A stretch of 64,000 bases of DNA from Streptococcus mitis (GTDB taxonomy: Bacteria; Bacillota; Bacilli; Lactobacillales; Streptococcaceae). Where the stretch lies: assembly GCF_000722685.1 (NCBI RefSeq), contig NZ_JPFV01000015.1, positions 62,001 through 126,000 of the forward strand, written 5' to 3'. Position numbers and translations under genes: made by a program. Each line of letters opens with the position of its first letter. Position 1 is the first letter of the stretch. Below are positions 7,501 to 15,549 of the stretch, one piece after another. The notes beneath the pieces were generated by a model that did no database searches, was not told where the DNA came from, and saw only the letters and a program-made list of their open reading frames with translations.

Positions 7501-10108
7501 TTGCTGGAAGACTCGGGTTAGCAGATTTCACTGCTTCGATAATCTTGTTCTTTTCAGTTTCACTAACGCCGTTAGAATCTGCAATATCTACTTTTGTACC
7601 TGCAACTGGTTCATATTTCTTAGCAGTCTCAAGGACTATTACTTTAAGTTCTCTGTATATCTTTGTTGGTTTATCTCGATTACTTGCATGAAAAACAATA
7701 CTGTTAGTTCCTGCTGGCTGATCCATCGCAACAGTACCACTATATTTAGCATCACGTTGGTTAATCGTAGCTCCATTTGAAGATCCTAGGTATCCCCCTG
7801 ATGGTAATACTCCTTTTATAGCTGTCGGATTTTTCTCAACTGAAAATTTCTCTAAAGCTGTAGCTTGAGCTACAACATCAACATCAATTTTATCACCAGG
7901 ATATACTGTAATAGTCTCTTTACTTACTAATAGTCTAGTATCATTATTACCAGTAACCCCACCATCAATAATAGTTAATGGTGTTTTCGTAACTGTAATC
8001 GGTGCACTCTTAGCTGACTCTGTTCCACCTGCTGGTGTTGAAGTAGCTGTAATCTCTCCTTCTGGAAGACTGTTTGTAGGGTGAACAGTTGCTACACCTT
8101 GGTCGTTAGCTACCGCTTCACCGATCACAACACCATCTGTGTTGTAAAGCTTAACAGTTGAACCTGCTGGTGCTTTGATAGTCACATCCGCTGGCGTACT
8201 TGCTTTACCTGCCAAATCATTGACAATTTCTGGACCACTAGTTGTTGGTGTTGCTGCTGGATTGTTAGTCGCTGCACCTGCCGCTGGTTTGTTAGTTGCT
8301 GCATCTGGCGCTGGCGCGCTTGGTTTTGGTGCTTCTGGTTTTGGAGTAACTGGCTTAGCTGGTGCTACTGCTTCTTTTTCTTTTTCAACAATTACTTTTA
8401 CAGGAACTTCTTTTGTAGATGTATCCGGGTAAGTTACAACTGCTGTTGCTCGTTTTTCACCTGGAGTTTGTGTATCTACTGCATCCTTGTACTTAACTGT
8501 TGTTCCTTTTGGAAGAGTGTCTAAGTTTCCAATTGATTTTGTCGCATCTGGTTTTTGACCAACTTTTACAGTTTGATCTTTCGCTGTTGGTGTCGAAACA
8601 TCAGACTGCCACATCTTTATAGGGTTAGTTGCAATGTTGGCGAAACCTGCATTGGCACCAGCAGTGGCACTACGCATCATACCAAATACAACCTTCATAT
8701 CTTTCAACTGTTCGTTAGATGTTGTTGCAGGAACTTCAGTTCTAAAACTCCATGCATAGCCATCATAACCTGAACCACCCGTAGTCGAACGATCCACAAT
8801 CAAACGTTTGTCATTCAAGGCAACATTATCCAATAACTCTTTAGTTCTCGGAGAAGAATTAGATGCCGCACTCTTGAAATATCTGTCCTCCTGACCGGCA
8901 AGTTTTTCTATAGAACGACCATAGATACCACTTTCCCAACCAGAAGCCAGAGAAAAGGTATCTTTTTTGTCTAATGGTAATCCAGCAGCTGTAGCTGGTG
9001 CTGGATTTTCAAACGTTACAGAACTACTCAATGCTGAACCATCAGGTTTTGTACGTTCAAGTTTTTTAGTTTTAGGATTTAATTTACCTTGGATTGGAGA
9101 GTTATATTTTGCACGTGTAATGCTAGTTGGCATATTAACTTCTGCAGGAATTTGGATGAAATTTCGATATACATCTCCTCCATCTGTATTATACGTATTA
9201 GATAGATTTTCTGCATGATCATTATAAAAGACAAGCCAATCTAATGAAGTAATCTTCCCACTAGCGTCTTTATTATATTTAACTTTATAATTTGTAACTC
9301 TAGAAACTGCATTAACAGCGTCATCTGTAGACGTGGCTTTATTAACATCATTAAGGATATAGGTATCACTATGACCATTTGCGGCTGCATTTGTACCTTC
9401 TGAATAGGCAACTTCCGCTCTAAAAGCATTATTCTTATCTAATGCTTTACCGTTACGTGAGTCGTTAGATCCTGTGTTTTCGATTGAGTTAGATTCTGAT
9501 TTTTTCTCAGTGTTTTCTGCTTTTTTACCTACAGTTGGTTGTCCGTTAGTAGCATCTACTGCTGGAGTTTCTTTTTTCTCTACAGGTTTGTTTTTTAATT
9601 TAGTGTTCGCTGTAGTTACAAGTTTATTGTAAGCTTTTGTGATTTCATCTTGAGTTGTTGCGTTTGCTAATGTAGCTTTTGCAGCTTCTAAGTCAGCTTT
9701 TAATACCGCAACACTCTCTTCTGTTTTGCTTTCGTATGTTCCGTTAGCTAATTTTGCTTCGATTTCTGCAATGTAGTTTTCAAGTTTAGTTTTGTCTAAA
9801 GCTTTAACTTCTTTTGCAGTTTCTCCATCAAGTTTTGCTGCTACAGCTGGTGTTGTAGCAACTTCTGACTTGATTTCTGCTACAGCAGCAGGTGCCTCAT
9901 AAGTCTTGCCATCTCCGTTCGGTGTAGGGGTAACATCCCCAGTAGTCGAGTTGTTTGCTACAGTAGTTTCTGCTGTGTTTGCATGAACCACTTGAGTAGC
10001 TAAGCTAGCTCCGACCGCAAAAACAAGAGAACAACCGAATAGGAAGTGCTTTCCTTTTTTGATCATTCTCCAGTTCTTTTGCTCTGCATTTTTACGATTA
10101 AAATACAC
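1574..10108 (-). CDS. Giant LPXTG-anchored repeat adhesin with SSURE-like and Ig-like repeats (PavB-like)
   Basis: A 2844-residue wall-anchored protein. An extended signal peptide (KKGKHFLFGCSLVFAVGAS, cleavage near VHA43) is followed by a helical region, then a globular domain at about 230-500. Next are a Rib-like domain (about 510-575, ending VTYPDTSTKEVPVKVIVEK), a degenerate Ig-like unit and three ~250-residue repeats beginning PTVEIPYSNK. After these come nine ~83-residue Ig-like repeats (KPEIKTDLT..), then 4-5 units starting DPSNLTEAEKAKV, and finally LPNTG, a hydrophobic span and RRRKEDEEA for sortase A. The PTVEIPYSNK units resemble the SSURE fibronectin-binding repeats of pneumococcal PavB, so a fibronectin- or plasminogen-binding adhesin is the best guess. 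The start is GTG with AGGAG 8 nt upstream. In pneumococcus PavB lies elsewhere; here the gene sits between ritR and a cbp gene. Confidence 0.9.
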   Translation of the reverse strand: MYFNRKNAEQKNWRMIKKGKHFLFGCSLVFAVGASLATQVVHANTAETTVANNSTTGDVTPTPNGDGKTYEAPAAVAEIKSEVATTPAVAAKLDGETAKEVKALDKTKLENYIAEIEAKLANGTYESKTEESVAVLKADLEAAKATLANATTQDEITKAYNKLVTTANTKLKNKPVEKKETPAVDATNGQPTVGKKAENTEKKSESNSIENTGSNDSRNGKALDKNNAFRAEVAYSEGTNAAANGHSDTYILNDVNKATSTDDAVNAVSRVTNYKVKYNKDASGKITSLDWLVFYNDHAENLSNTYNTDGGDVYRNFIQIPAEVNMPTSITRAKYNSPIQGKLNPKTKKLERTKPDGSALSSSVTFENPAPATAAGLPLDKKDTFSLASGWESGIYGRSIEKLAGQEDRYFKSAASNSSPRTKELLDNVALNDKRLIVDRSTTGGSGYDGYAWSFRTEVPATTSNEQLKDMKVVFGMMRSATAGANAGFANIATNPIKMWQSDVSTPTAKDQTVKVGQKPDATKSIGNLDTLPKGTTVKYKDAVDTQTPGEKRATAVVTYPDTSTKEVPVKVIVEKEKEAVAPAKPVTPKPEAPKPSAPAPDAATNKPAAGAATNNPAATPTTSGPEIVNDLAGKASTPADVTIKAPAGSTVKLYNTDGVVIGEAVANDQGVATVHPTNSLPEGEITATSTPAGGTESAKSAPITVTKTPLTIIDGGVTGNNDTRLLVSKETITVYPGDKIDVDVVAQATALEKFSVEKNPTAIKGVLPSGGYLGSSNGATINQRDAKYSGTVAMDQPAGTNSIVFHASNRDKPTKIYRELKVIVLETAKKYEPVAGTKVDIADSNGVSETEKNKIIEAVKSANPSLPANSQYSVDEKGNLTITYPDGSKDKIAAAYLVNPATPVVAPTVEIPYSNKATKEVYVYGGEENSFDIKFKDDSGKIASATVKQGGNKAFADVAGEANTINTQYGFKANVINAETPATAEAPAVITYSGTPAATDGLAKDKLEAATKGENPEGMALGWRYATATDKDGAYIENGATNASNATDPGSFRVMLKGQTQKYDIATPTEKVTVADPANVTDADLAKIKEKLQLEYSQNNDDANLADKKGQAVADKDAKIQSVTKDDKGNLVVTYKDGSQDKKPLSEFVTKETTAVAPTVEIPYSNKATKEVYVYGGEENSFDIKFKDDSGKIASATVKQGGNKAFADVAGEANTINTQYGFKANVINAETPATAEAPAVITYSGTPAATDGLAKDKLEAATKGENPEGMALGWRYATATDKDGAFIENKAVGSSTATDPGAFRVMLKGQTQKYDIATPTEKVTVADPANVTDADLAKIKEKLQLEYSQNNDDANLADKKGQAVADKDAKIKSVEKDADGNLVVTYKDGSQDKKPLSEFVTKETTAVAPTVEIPYSNKDTKEVYVYGGEENSFDIKFKDDSGKIANATVKQGGNKAFADVAGEANTINTQYGFKANVINAETPATEKAPAVITYSGTPAATDGLSQDRLDAATKGENPEGMALGWRYATATDKDGAFIENKAVGSSTATDPGAFRVMLKGQTQKYDIATPTEKVTVADPANVTEAELAKIKEKVQLEYSQNNDDANFADKKGQAVADKDAKIQSVTKDDKGNLVVTYKDGSQDKKPLSEFVTKKPTDADKNESPSKPEIKTDLTGKAGTKTPVEVTATPGSKVELFDKDGNKIGEGVAGKDGKATITPTKELPAGDVTAKETTPAGKVSEASTPAKATPTKDTTTPSKPEIKTDLTGKAGTKTPVEVTATPGSKVELFDKDGNKIGEGVAGKDGKATITPTKELPAGDVTAKETTPAGKVSEASTPAKATPTKDTTTPSKPEIKTDLTGKAGTKTPVEVTATPGSKVELFDKDGNKIGEGVAGKDGKATITPTKELPAGDVTAKATDPAGNVSEPSTPEKATADTKAPAKPEIKTDLTDKAGTKTPVEVTAEPGSKVELFDKDGNKLGEGVADENGKATITPTKELPAGDVTAKATDPAGNVSEPSTPEKATADTKAPAKPEIKTDLTDKAGTKTPVEVTAEPGSKVELFDKDGNKLGEGVADENGKATITPTKELPAGDVTAKATDPAGNVSEPSTPEKATADTKAPAKPEIKTDLTDKAGTKTPVEVTAEPGSKVELFDKDGNKIGEGVAGKDGKATITPTKELPAGKVSEASTPAKATPTKDTTTPSKPEIKTDLTGKAGTKTPVEVTATPGSKVELFDKDGNKIGEGVAGKDGKATITPTKELPAGDVTAKATDPAGNVSEPSTPEKATADTKAPAKPEIKTDLTDKAGTKTPVEVTAEPGSKVELFDKDGNKLGEGVADENGKATITPTKELPAGDVTAKATDPAGNVSEPSVPATATKDTKAPAKPEVKTDLTDKAGTKTPVEVTAEPGSKVELFDKDGHKLGEGVADENGKATITPTKELPAGDVTAKATDPAGNVSEPSAPATATKDTKAPAKPAVTPVVDPSNLTEAEKAKVADEVKKSNPTVTDVKVGKDGTTTVTFPDGSTAVIPSGDTVKKSSDNAVKDPAVTPVVDPSNLTEAEKAKVADEVKKSNPTVTDVKVGKDGTTTVTFPDGSTAVIPSGDTVKKSSDNAVKDPAVTPVVDPSNLTEAEKAKVAEAVKKSNPTVTDVKVGKDGTATVTYPDGTTAVIPADKAVKKSNPTATDVKVGKDGTTAVIPANKADDKSKDADGVKDPSVTQVTDPSNLTDAEKAKVAEAVKKSNPTATDVKVGKDGTTTVTFPDGSTAVIPADKAVTSAEQGSHAVAPADKAVTSAEQGSHAATPAKKAGAKELPNTGTVDSTVAMVAAAASALLGLGLAGRRRKEDEEA
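1800..2690 (-). repeat. DPSNLTEAEKAKV repeat block of the adhesin
   Basis: Three near-identical tandem units of about 70 residues (VVDPSNLTEAEKAKVA, then VGKDGTTTVTFPDGS). They are followed by a shortened unit beginning AVKKSNPTATDVK and a fourth full unit. A short 17-residue duplication, AVTSAEQGSHA, follows before the sorting signal. This is the wall-proximal stalk. Confidence 0.85.
2690..5120 (-). repeat. Nine tandem Ig-like (Big_6-type) repeats of the adhesin
   Basis: Units of about 83 codons each contain KPEIKTDLT, KTPVEVTA.PGSKVELFDKDG and ATITPTKELPAGDVTAK. Two subtypes alternate in blocks: TTPAGKVSEASTPAK and TDPAGNVSEPSTPEK. Near-identity at DNA level suggests recent expansion or gene conversion. 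One unit is shortened by 33 bp near 3570. Confidence 0.9.
5130..7400 (-). repeat. Three long SSURE-like repeats of the adhesin
   Basis: Three copies with a period of about 750 bp, each from PTVEIPYSNK through GGEENSFDIKFKDDSGK, GENPEGMALGWRYATATDK and DGSQDKKPLSEFVTK. Copies differ at few positions; one variable patch is GATNASNATDPGSF against KAVGSSTATDPGAF. They resemble the streptococcal surface repeats of fibronectin-binding PavB; the assignment is from memory of the family. Confidence 0.75.
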
Positions 10109-10149
10109 TATATTTTCTCCTTTTAATTTCTAAAAAATAGCATGTAATA

Positions 10150-10172
10150 CACATACACATACACATACATTC
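10150..10172. repeat. Hexanucleotide tandem repeat in the adhesin 5' leader
   Basis: About 3.5 copies of ACATAC (GTATGT on the transcript) lie between the -10 box and the ribosome site of the adhesin gene. A repeat of this kind can change copy number by slippage and so alter leader length. Confidence 0.8.
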
Positions 10173-10175
10173 AAC

Positions 10176-10204
10176 ATTATAATTTATATAAGCAGATTTG
10201 TCAA
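10176..10204 (-). promoter_or_regulatory. Consensus promoter of the adhesin gene
   Basis: Minus-strand TTGACA (10199-10204) and TATAAT (10176-10181) with 17-bp spacing, about 70 bp upstream of the GTG start. Confidence 0.85.
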
Positions 10205-10437
10205 TTATATTAATTATTATTTATTATTTTCCAGTATTTTCAGAATATTTCAGGATTTAAATCATTTGCTATATTATAATATTGCACTAAAAATAAAATC
10301 TCCCTTTCCTTCAAAACTATGATAAATGCCATTTTTTGAATACTTATAAAGAATATATTAATCTTACCCACAGCTAACTCATCCCTTTTGAGTGTCAAAA
10401 AGTAGAGAACTATGAAAGGAAAGCTTATCAGATACCA
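10205..10437. other. AT-rich gap between adhesin promoter and BOX element
   Basis: No open reading frame of credible length and no RNA motif was seen. The sequence is AT-rich and holds only the upstream flank of the adhesin promoter. Confidence 0.5.
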
Positions 10438-10554
10438 ATACTCTTCGAAAATCTCTTCACATCACGTTAGCTTCCATCTGCAACCTCAAAACTAGTGTTT
10501 TGAGCAACTTGCAGCTAGCTTCCTAGTTTGCTCTTTCATTTTCATTGGGTATAA
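10438..10554. repeat. BOX element, short and diverged
   Basis: Begins ATACTCTTCGAAAATCTCTTC, continues through CAACCTCAAAAC..GTGTTTTGAG and ends TTTTCATTGGGTATAA. These are the ends and middle of the pneumococcal BOX repeat. The usual CGTCGCCTTACCGTAGG..TGACTTCGTCAG stretch between boxA and boxB is missing. Confidence 0.8.
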
Positions 10555-10644
10555 ACTATGGTCAAGAAGAAATCATTCTCTCTGACCATCTCTTTGAAGC
10601 CTTACAAGACATCTAGGGGTCTACAATTTTGCCTCTTCAAAAAA

Positions 10645-10696
10645 AGCCCCATACTATCTGGAGTTCAGGAATTCCTGTTACAGATAGTATAGAGCT
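10645..10696 (-). terminator. Terminator of ritR
   Basis: ATACTATCTG (10651-10660) pairs with CAGATAGTAT (10681-10690); an internal AGGAATTCCT palindrome lies in the loop. On the minus strand the stem is followed by GGGGC and seven T. Confidence 0.8.
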
Positions 10697-10728
10697 CAAA
10701 CAGCAGTTACACGACCGTGACTGCCTTT

Positions 10729-11418
10729 CTATTCTTGCATAGCGTAACCAACACCACGCACGGTTTTAATGTAGCTTTTTTGACCTTTTACATCAAGCTT
10801 GCTACGTAGATAACGGATATAGACATCCACGATATTGGTTTCGGTCGCACTTTCATACTTCCAGACACTTTCCAGCAACTGCTCACGCGTCAGGACTTTC
10901 TTGCTTCCCATAAGAGTAGCCAAAAGATCATACTCACGACGCGTCAGAGCAATCATCTCTTCGCCACGATAAACAGTATGATGTTCTACATCCATACGCA
11001 GATTGCGGTAAGACGTTGGAACCTTCATCTGACTACAGTGTTGGTCGATAAAGTCCCGACCTCGGAAAATCGCTGAAATACGAGCTACCAGATTCTCAAT
11101 AATAACTGGCTTATAGATGTAAGAAACGGCAAAGCGTTGGATTGCCTCAATCTGATCTTGCAAGTCTTCGCGATGGTCCAAGACCATAATGACTGAAGCT
11201 GGCTTAGTCCGACTCAGCTTGTCTGCAAAATCCTGGGCTGTCATATCCCCCAGATGAGCATTCAATAAAATCAAGTCATAGTCTGTCTGAAGAGCCATGG
11301 AGAGGGCTTTTTGCCCCTCCTCAACCTGATCAACTCGGTATTGCTCTTTTTGGAGTTCCAAACTTAAAAAATGAGCTAGATTTCGTTCTTTCTCAAGTAA
11401 TAAAATCCGTTTCCCCAT
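10729..11418 (-). CDS. ritR: Orphan redox-sensing response regulator RitR
   Basis: A 229-residue OmpR-type regulator with a receiver domain (1-118) and a C-terminal winged helix (about 135-229, ending IKTVRGVGYAMQE). The phospho-acceptor Asp is replaced by Asn53 (LILLNAHLGD), and Cys128 (QHCSQ) sits in the linker. These are the two hallmarks of pneumococcal RitR, a repressor of the Piu iron transporter that responds to oxidation by Cys128-mediated dimerisation rather than to a kinase. No histidine kinase gene adjoins it. It lies 11 bp downstream of gnd, as in pneumococcus, so the two are probably co-transcribed, linking iron control with NADPH supply. Full length; start ATG at 11418. Confidence 0.95.
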   Translation of the reverse strand: MGKRILLLEKERNLAHFLSLELQKEQYRVDQVEEGQKALSMALQTDYDLILLNAHLGDMTAQDFADKLSRTKPASVIMVLDHREDLQDQIEAIQRFAVSYIYKPVIIENLVARISAIFRGRDFIDQHCSQMKVPTSYRNLRMDVEHHTVYRGEEMIALTRREYDLLATLMGSKKVLTREQLLESVWKYESATETNIVDVYIRYLRSKLDVKGQKSYIKTVRGVGYAMQE

Positions 11419-11429
11419 GGCAGACCTAC

Positions 11430-12854
11430 TTATTTTTCGTCATACCAAGAGTAGTGGAATGTTCCTTCTTTGTCTTTACGTTGGTAAGTATGGGCACCAA
11501 AGTAGTCACGTTGCGCTTGGATCAAGTTAGCTGGAAGGTCAGCTGAACGATAGCTATCAAAGTAAGTAATAGCTGCTGAGAAAGTTGGCACTGGCACACC
11601 AGCTTGAACTGCAAGGGCTACGATATCACGCACTGCTTGTTGGTACTTAGCAGTAACATCCAAGAAGTACTCATCCAAAAGAAGGTTAGCAAGGTCTGCA
11701 TCACGGTTGTAAGCATCTGTAATCTTTTGCAAGAAACGAGAACGGATGATACAGCCATCACGCCAGATAGATGCGATGTCTGCAAATGGCAAGTTCCAGT
11801 TGTTTTCTTTAGAAGCTACACGTAATTGAGCAAAACCTTGTGCGTATGAAATGATTTTTGAGAAGTAAAGGGCTTGACGGATTTTTTCAATCAACTCAGC
11901 CTTGTCTCCTTCAAATGTGAAGGCAGCTGGTTTTGGAAGAACCTTGCTAGCATGTACACGTTCTTCTTTGTAAGTAGAGATGTAACGTGCAAATACTGAC
12001 TCAGTGATGAGTGACAATGGCACACCAAGGTCAAGTGATGATTGGCTAGTCCATTTACCAGTTCCCTTGTTACCTGCAGCATCAAGGATGTAGTCTACGA
12101 TTGGTCCGTCTTGACCTTCATCGTCTTTACGGCTCAAGATATCAGCTGTGATTTCGATCAAATAGCTGTCCAATTCACCCTTGTTCCACTCAGTAAAGAT
12201 TTCAGCCATATCTTCTGCAGAAAGGCCTAGCAAGTGTTGCATCAAGTCATAGCTTTCTGCGATCAATTGCATATCACCATACTCAATACCGTTGTGAACC
12301 ATTTTCACGTAGTGACCAGCTCCATCAGGACCGATATATGTCACACATGGTTTGCCATCTTCTGGTGCTTTAGCTGAGATTTCTTCAAGAACATCCGCAA
12401 CCAATTCGTAGGCCTCTTTTTGTCCACCAGGCATGATAGAAGGACCTTCAAGGGCACCTTTTTCACCACCAGAAACCCCAGTACCGATAAAGTTGATACC
12501 TGAGTTTGCCAATTCTTCATTACGACGGATTGTATCTTTGTAGAAAGTATTTCCACCGTCAATCAAGATATCACCCTTGTCAAGGTGTGGAAGAAGGGCT
12601 TGGATAGTCGCATCTGTACCAGGTCCAGCTTGAACCATGAGCATGATACGACGAGGTTTTTCAATTGAGTTTACAAAACTTTCAACGTCATAGCTTGGTA
12701 CAAAGTTCTTTTCAGGATGGCAAGCAATTACATCTTCCGTTTTTTCTTTACTACGGTTGTAGATAGCAACTGTGTAACCACGAGATTCAATATTAAGGGC
12801 AAGGTTACGACCCATTACGGCCATACCTACGACACCAAAGTTAGCTTTTGTCAT
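11430..12854 (-). CDS. gnd: 6-phosphogluconate dehydrogenase (decarboxylating)
   Basis: A 474-residue cytosolic enzyme that converts 6-phosphogluconate and NADP+ to ribulose 5-phosphate, CO2 and NADPH in the pentose phosphate pathway. An N-terminal Rossmann site ([14 protein letters not shown]) is followed by the substrate motif [21 protein letters not shown], including the conserved Ser-Gly-Gly. The all-alpha domain has the catalytic Lys in [16 protein letters not shown]. The C-terminus [19 protein letters not shown] is also typical. Length fits the family exactly. An AGGAG ribosome site precedes the ATG. It leads into ritR. Confidence 0.97.
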   Translation of the reverse strand: MTKANFGVVGMAVMGRNLALNIESRGYTVAIYNRSKEKTEDVIACHPEKNFVPSYDVESFVNSIEKPRRIMLMVQAGPGTDATIQALLPHLDKGDILIDGGNTFYKDTIRRNEELANSGINFIGTGVSGGEKGALEGPSIMPGGQKEAYELVADVLEEISAKAPEDGKPCVTYIGPDGAGHYVKMVHNGIEYGDMQLIAESYDLMQHLLGLSAEDMAEIFTEWNKGELDSYLIEITADILSRKDDEGQDGPIVDYILDAAGNKGTGKWTSQSSLDLGVPLSLITESVFARYISTYKEERVHASKVLPKPAAFTFEGDKAELIEKIRQALYFSKIISYAQGFAQLRVASKENNWNLPFADIASIWRDGCIIRSRFLQKITDAYNRDADLANLLLDEYFLDVTAKYQQAVRDIVALAVQAGVPVPTFSAAITYFDSYRSADLPANLIQAQRDYFGAHTYQRKDKEGTFHYSWYDEK

Positions 12855-12929
12855 TTGACACTCCTCTTGTTTAATTTGTTTTATTTTATCATTTTTACTT
12901 TTGAAAAGAAAGAATTTTGTAACGACTGC

Positions 12930-14300
12930 TTAATAGTCCAAGGCATCCGCATGTCCAGAACCATTCCCAACAAAGTATCCAGTCTTACAGTTAAGGGTAA
13001 ATAGATAGGTTCCGTCTGGCTTATAGAGATTGTAATAACCATTGCCATTAACGATATTGACACGTTCGAGGATATATTGGTTGCCAGTTATGTAGCCACG
13101 TGAACGTGAAGTCGCGAGAATTTGTTCCAAAACACCATCAGCAAAGTCCCAGGCAGAGTTATTACTATCATCCACAGCCGATTGATTGAACGGCACACGG
13201 CTTGAAGCTCTTTGTAGGTTAACTCCAGAACTTGATAGACCGCCATGACTATCATCACGCGCAGAAACTGAATTGTTTGATGAGGCGCTTGAAGATGGAC
13301 TGGTGTTACTTGTACTACTCTCTGTAGAAGAATTTGAACTTGCTTGACTAGAACTGCTGGTTTGACTTGAGCTAGAAGTGCTTGTCTTTTGACTCTTACC
13401 AAGGCTAATAGCCTTATCTAACACTTTGTCAATCTCCGTATTCCCGGTTTTGATATCTGTAAATTTAGCATCCGATTTGGCTTTGGCATTGGTATCCAGA
13501 ACACCATCCACAATAGCTGGTTTTTCAAATTGTGCATTGACTTCTTGGATGGCCTTGATTTGCGTTTCTAAGCTGTCATATTTCGATTTAGCAAGCGTAT
13601 ATTCGCGACTACCTTCTAGCTTATCAAGTAAAGTCTTCAGTTGACTCAGTTTATCAAACTGGCTATTCTTCAAAGCTGTTTTATTACTATCTGTATAGAA
13701 GGCATCGTATAAATTATTAAATCCTTCCGCTTCTGCCTGCGAGTTTGTGGTTGATTGAGAAGTTTGGATTTCCTTGGTCGAACGAGCCACTTGACTATAA
13801 ACATAATAACCAGTTCCAATAATAATAATTCCTAGGGCAGCTAACAAGCCATAAAGAATCTGTTTCTTAACACTTTGCCCATCTTCACTATCCACCATTG
13901 GATACTCTGTTTCGACTGCCTCCTCAGTGTCAAATTCCTCATCAAAAGGAGTTTCTGTCACTTGTGTAGATTCTAAGTCATCAAACTGGATGAAATCATT
14001 CTCTACTATCGTAGGCTCAACAGCTGTCTCTTCCCGAATCTCTTGGATAAGATCATCCAAACTCTGCGTTTCGACTAATTCCTCCTTTTTGTATTGGCGA
14101 GTCGCAAACTTATCCGCCTCAATTTCATCTTTGTGTTGCTTGACATACTTATCTAAAATGGAGTCCTCAGGCAAGACCCCTGCTTCTACTTCTTCATTTT
14201 TACGAATAGCTTGACCAACTGTTAACTCTTTTGCTTCATCAAAATCAAATCGCGGTTCTTGTCCTTCATTTTTATGACGATCCCGTCTTTTCTTAGTCAT
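12930..14300 (-). CDS. mapZ: Mid-cell-anchored protein Z, division-site marker
   Basis: A 456-residue single-pass membrane protein that marks the future division site and positions FtsZ rings in streptococci. The acidic cytoplasmic part (1-146) begins with a basic TKKRRDRHK segment. The membrane helix is at about 147-168 ([20 protein letters not shown]). The outside part has a helical domain, a Ser/Thr-rich linker (about 310-355) and a C-terminal peptidoglycan-binding domain ([20 protein letters not shown]). Thr67 and Thr78, the StkP phosphorylation sites known in pneumococcal MapZ, are both present (KFATRQY and LVETQS). It lies between gnd and the rlmL-like gene as in pneumococcus. The linker is the part most likely to vary between strains. 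Confidence 0.93.
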   Translation of the reverse strand: MTKKRRDRHKNEGQEPRFDFDEAKELTVGQAIRKNEEVEAGVLPEDSILDKYVKQHKDEIEADKFATRQYKKEELVETQSLDDLIQEIREETAVEPTIVENDFIQFDDLESTQVTETPFDEEFDTEEAVETEYPMVDSEDGQSVKKQILYGLLAALGIIIIGTGYYVYSQVARSTKEIQTSQSTTNSQAEAEGFNNLYDAFYTDSNKTALKNSQFDKLSQLKTLLDKLEGSREYTLAKSKYDSLETQIKAIQEVNAQFEKPAIVDGVLDTNAKAKSDAKFTDIKTGNTEIDKVLDKAISLGKSQKTSTSSSSQTSSSSQASSNSSTESSTSNTSPSSSASSNNSVSARDDSHGGLSSSGVNLQRASSRVPFNQSAVDDSNNSAWDFADGVLEQILATSRSRGYITGNQYILERVNIVNGNGYYNLYKPDGTYLFTLNCKTGYFVGNGSGHADALDY

Positions 14301-14312
14301 GAATTTACCTTC

Positions 14313-15470
14313 CTACTTTACTTCTTGGCGTTTGACACGCTGCCCAAAATATTGATACAAATCAACTTTTAAGGTTCCATTGTACAACTTACGTTTCTTG
14401 TCCGCCTGGCTACCGTACTTGGTCTCAAAGGCTTCATCACTAGTTAGAATAAATTTGCTCCACGTTTTCAGCGGTGCAAATACTTGCCCCATCTCAGCAT
14501 AAAGCTTGGTAACCCCTGCATCATCTGATAAACGTTCTCCATAAGGCGGATTGGAGATAATCACACCATTGATTTTATCCGAACGTAAATCCTGCACGCG
14601 CATCTGCTTAAAGGTAATATCTCCTGCAACACCAGCTGCCTGAGCATTAGCCTTAGCAATCTCCACCATGCGATCATCAATATCACAACCCATGATATCC
14701 AACTCAAGTTCACGATCCACTTTTTGGGCCGCTTCTGTGCGCACTTCTTGAATCAAGCGATCGCTAACCCAGTTCCATTCCTCAAAGGCAAAAGAACGAC
14801 GAAGTCCTGGTGCCATATTTCGAGCAATCATGACAGCCTCGATACAGAAAGTCCCCGAACCACAGGTCGGATCAATTAAAGGCTTGTCTGGATACCAGTT
14901 AGATAGTTGTAAAATGGCTGCTGCCATATTTTCCTTGATAGGAGCGCCACCCTTTTCGGTACGATAACCACGTTTAAAGAGGCTAGATCCTGTCGTATCA
15001 ATCATGACAGTTGCCACATCCTTTAGAATAGAAACCTCAATCTTAAACTCTGGGCCATTCTCCATCAGTGGAACACCTTCTGGACGGGCATAGTGTTTCT
15101 GCAATTTCTTAACAACAGCTTTCTTAGAAATAGCCTGAACACTCGGTTCATTATGTAGTTTAGATTTAACACATTTGGCTTTTGAAATCGGGAATCGAGC
15201 TCCAAGTGGTAAATAATTTTCCCAATCTAAGGCGAATACTCCTTGGAACAGCTCTTCAAAAGTCTTGGCAGGAAAGGTTCCTACGATAATTTTGATACGA
15301 TCTGCTGCCCGAAGCCAAAGGTTAGTTTCGATAATAGCTCTCACGTCTCCTTGAAAACGAACACGTCCATTTTCAACTTGGCAGTCATAACCCAACTCTC
15401 GCACTTCTCTTCCCACTACAGCTTCCAGACCAGCTGCCACAGTTGCAATTAAATTAAATTCTTTTTTCAT
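14313..15470 (-). CDS. rlmL: THUMP-domain 23S rRNA (guanine-N2) methyltransferase, RlmL/YpsC type
   Basis: A 385-residue SAM-dependent RNA methyltransferase. A THUMP domain (about 40-155) is followed by the Rossmann methyltransferase domain, with motif I in DPTCGSGTFCIEA, an acidic SAM contact in MGCDIDDRMVEIAK and the catalytic SNPPYGERL motif. Family knowledge points to m2G modification of 23S rRNA near position 2445. I prefer the ATG at 15470 (MKKEFNLIATVAAGLEA), which gives the family's usual N-terminus; a longer frame reaches a GTG at 15503 but adds 11 residues without homology. It is separated from mapZ by 12 bp and is probably in the same transcript. The exact target base is not provable here. 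Confidence 0.88.
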   Translation of the reverse strand: MKKEFNLIATVAAGLEAVVGREVRELGYDCQVENGRVRFQGDVRAIIETNLWLRAADRIKIIVGTFPAKTFEELFQGVFALDWENYLPLGARFPISKAKCVKSKLHNEPSVQAISKKAVVKKLQKHYARPEGVPLMENGPEFKIEVSILKDVATVMIDTTGSSLFKRGYRTEKGGAPIKENMAAAILQLSNWYPDKPLIDPTCGSGTFCIEAVMIARNMAPGLRRSFAFEEWNWVSDRLIQEVRTEAAQKVDRELELDIMGCDIDDRMVEIAKANAQAAGVAGDITFKQMRVQDLRSDKINGVIISNPPYGERLSDDAGVTKLYAEMGQVFAPLKTWSKFILTSDEAFETKYGSQADKKRKLYNGTLKVDLYQYFGQRVKRQEVK

Positions 15471-15504
15471 GTTACAGTCTTGCAAGACCTTTCTATTGTA
15501 CACT

Positions 15505-15539
15505 TTAAAAAATGAGGTTGAGAAAATTTTCTCAGCCTC
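15505..15539 (-). terminator. Terminator of the RNase P RNA gene
   Basis: A 13-bp stem (15514-15526 with 15527-15539, one G-U pair) gives GAGGCTGAGAAAA/TTTTCTCAACCTC on the minus strand, followed by ATTTTTTAA. Confidence 0.85.
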
Positions 15540-15549
15540 AACCTATATG

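Noticed and set aside
10555..10644. Short plus-strand peptide GQEEIILSDHLFEALQDI as a gene remnant
   Set aside because: Too short, ends in a stop, no start or match recognised; could be chance.
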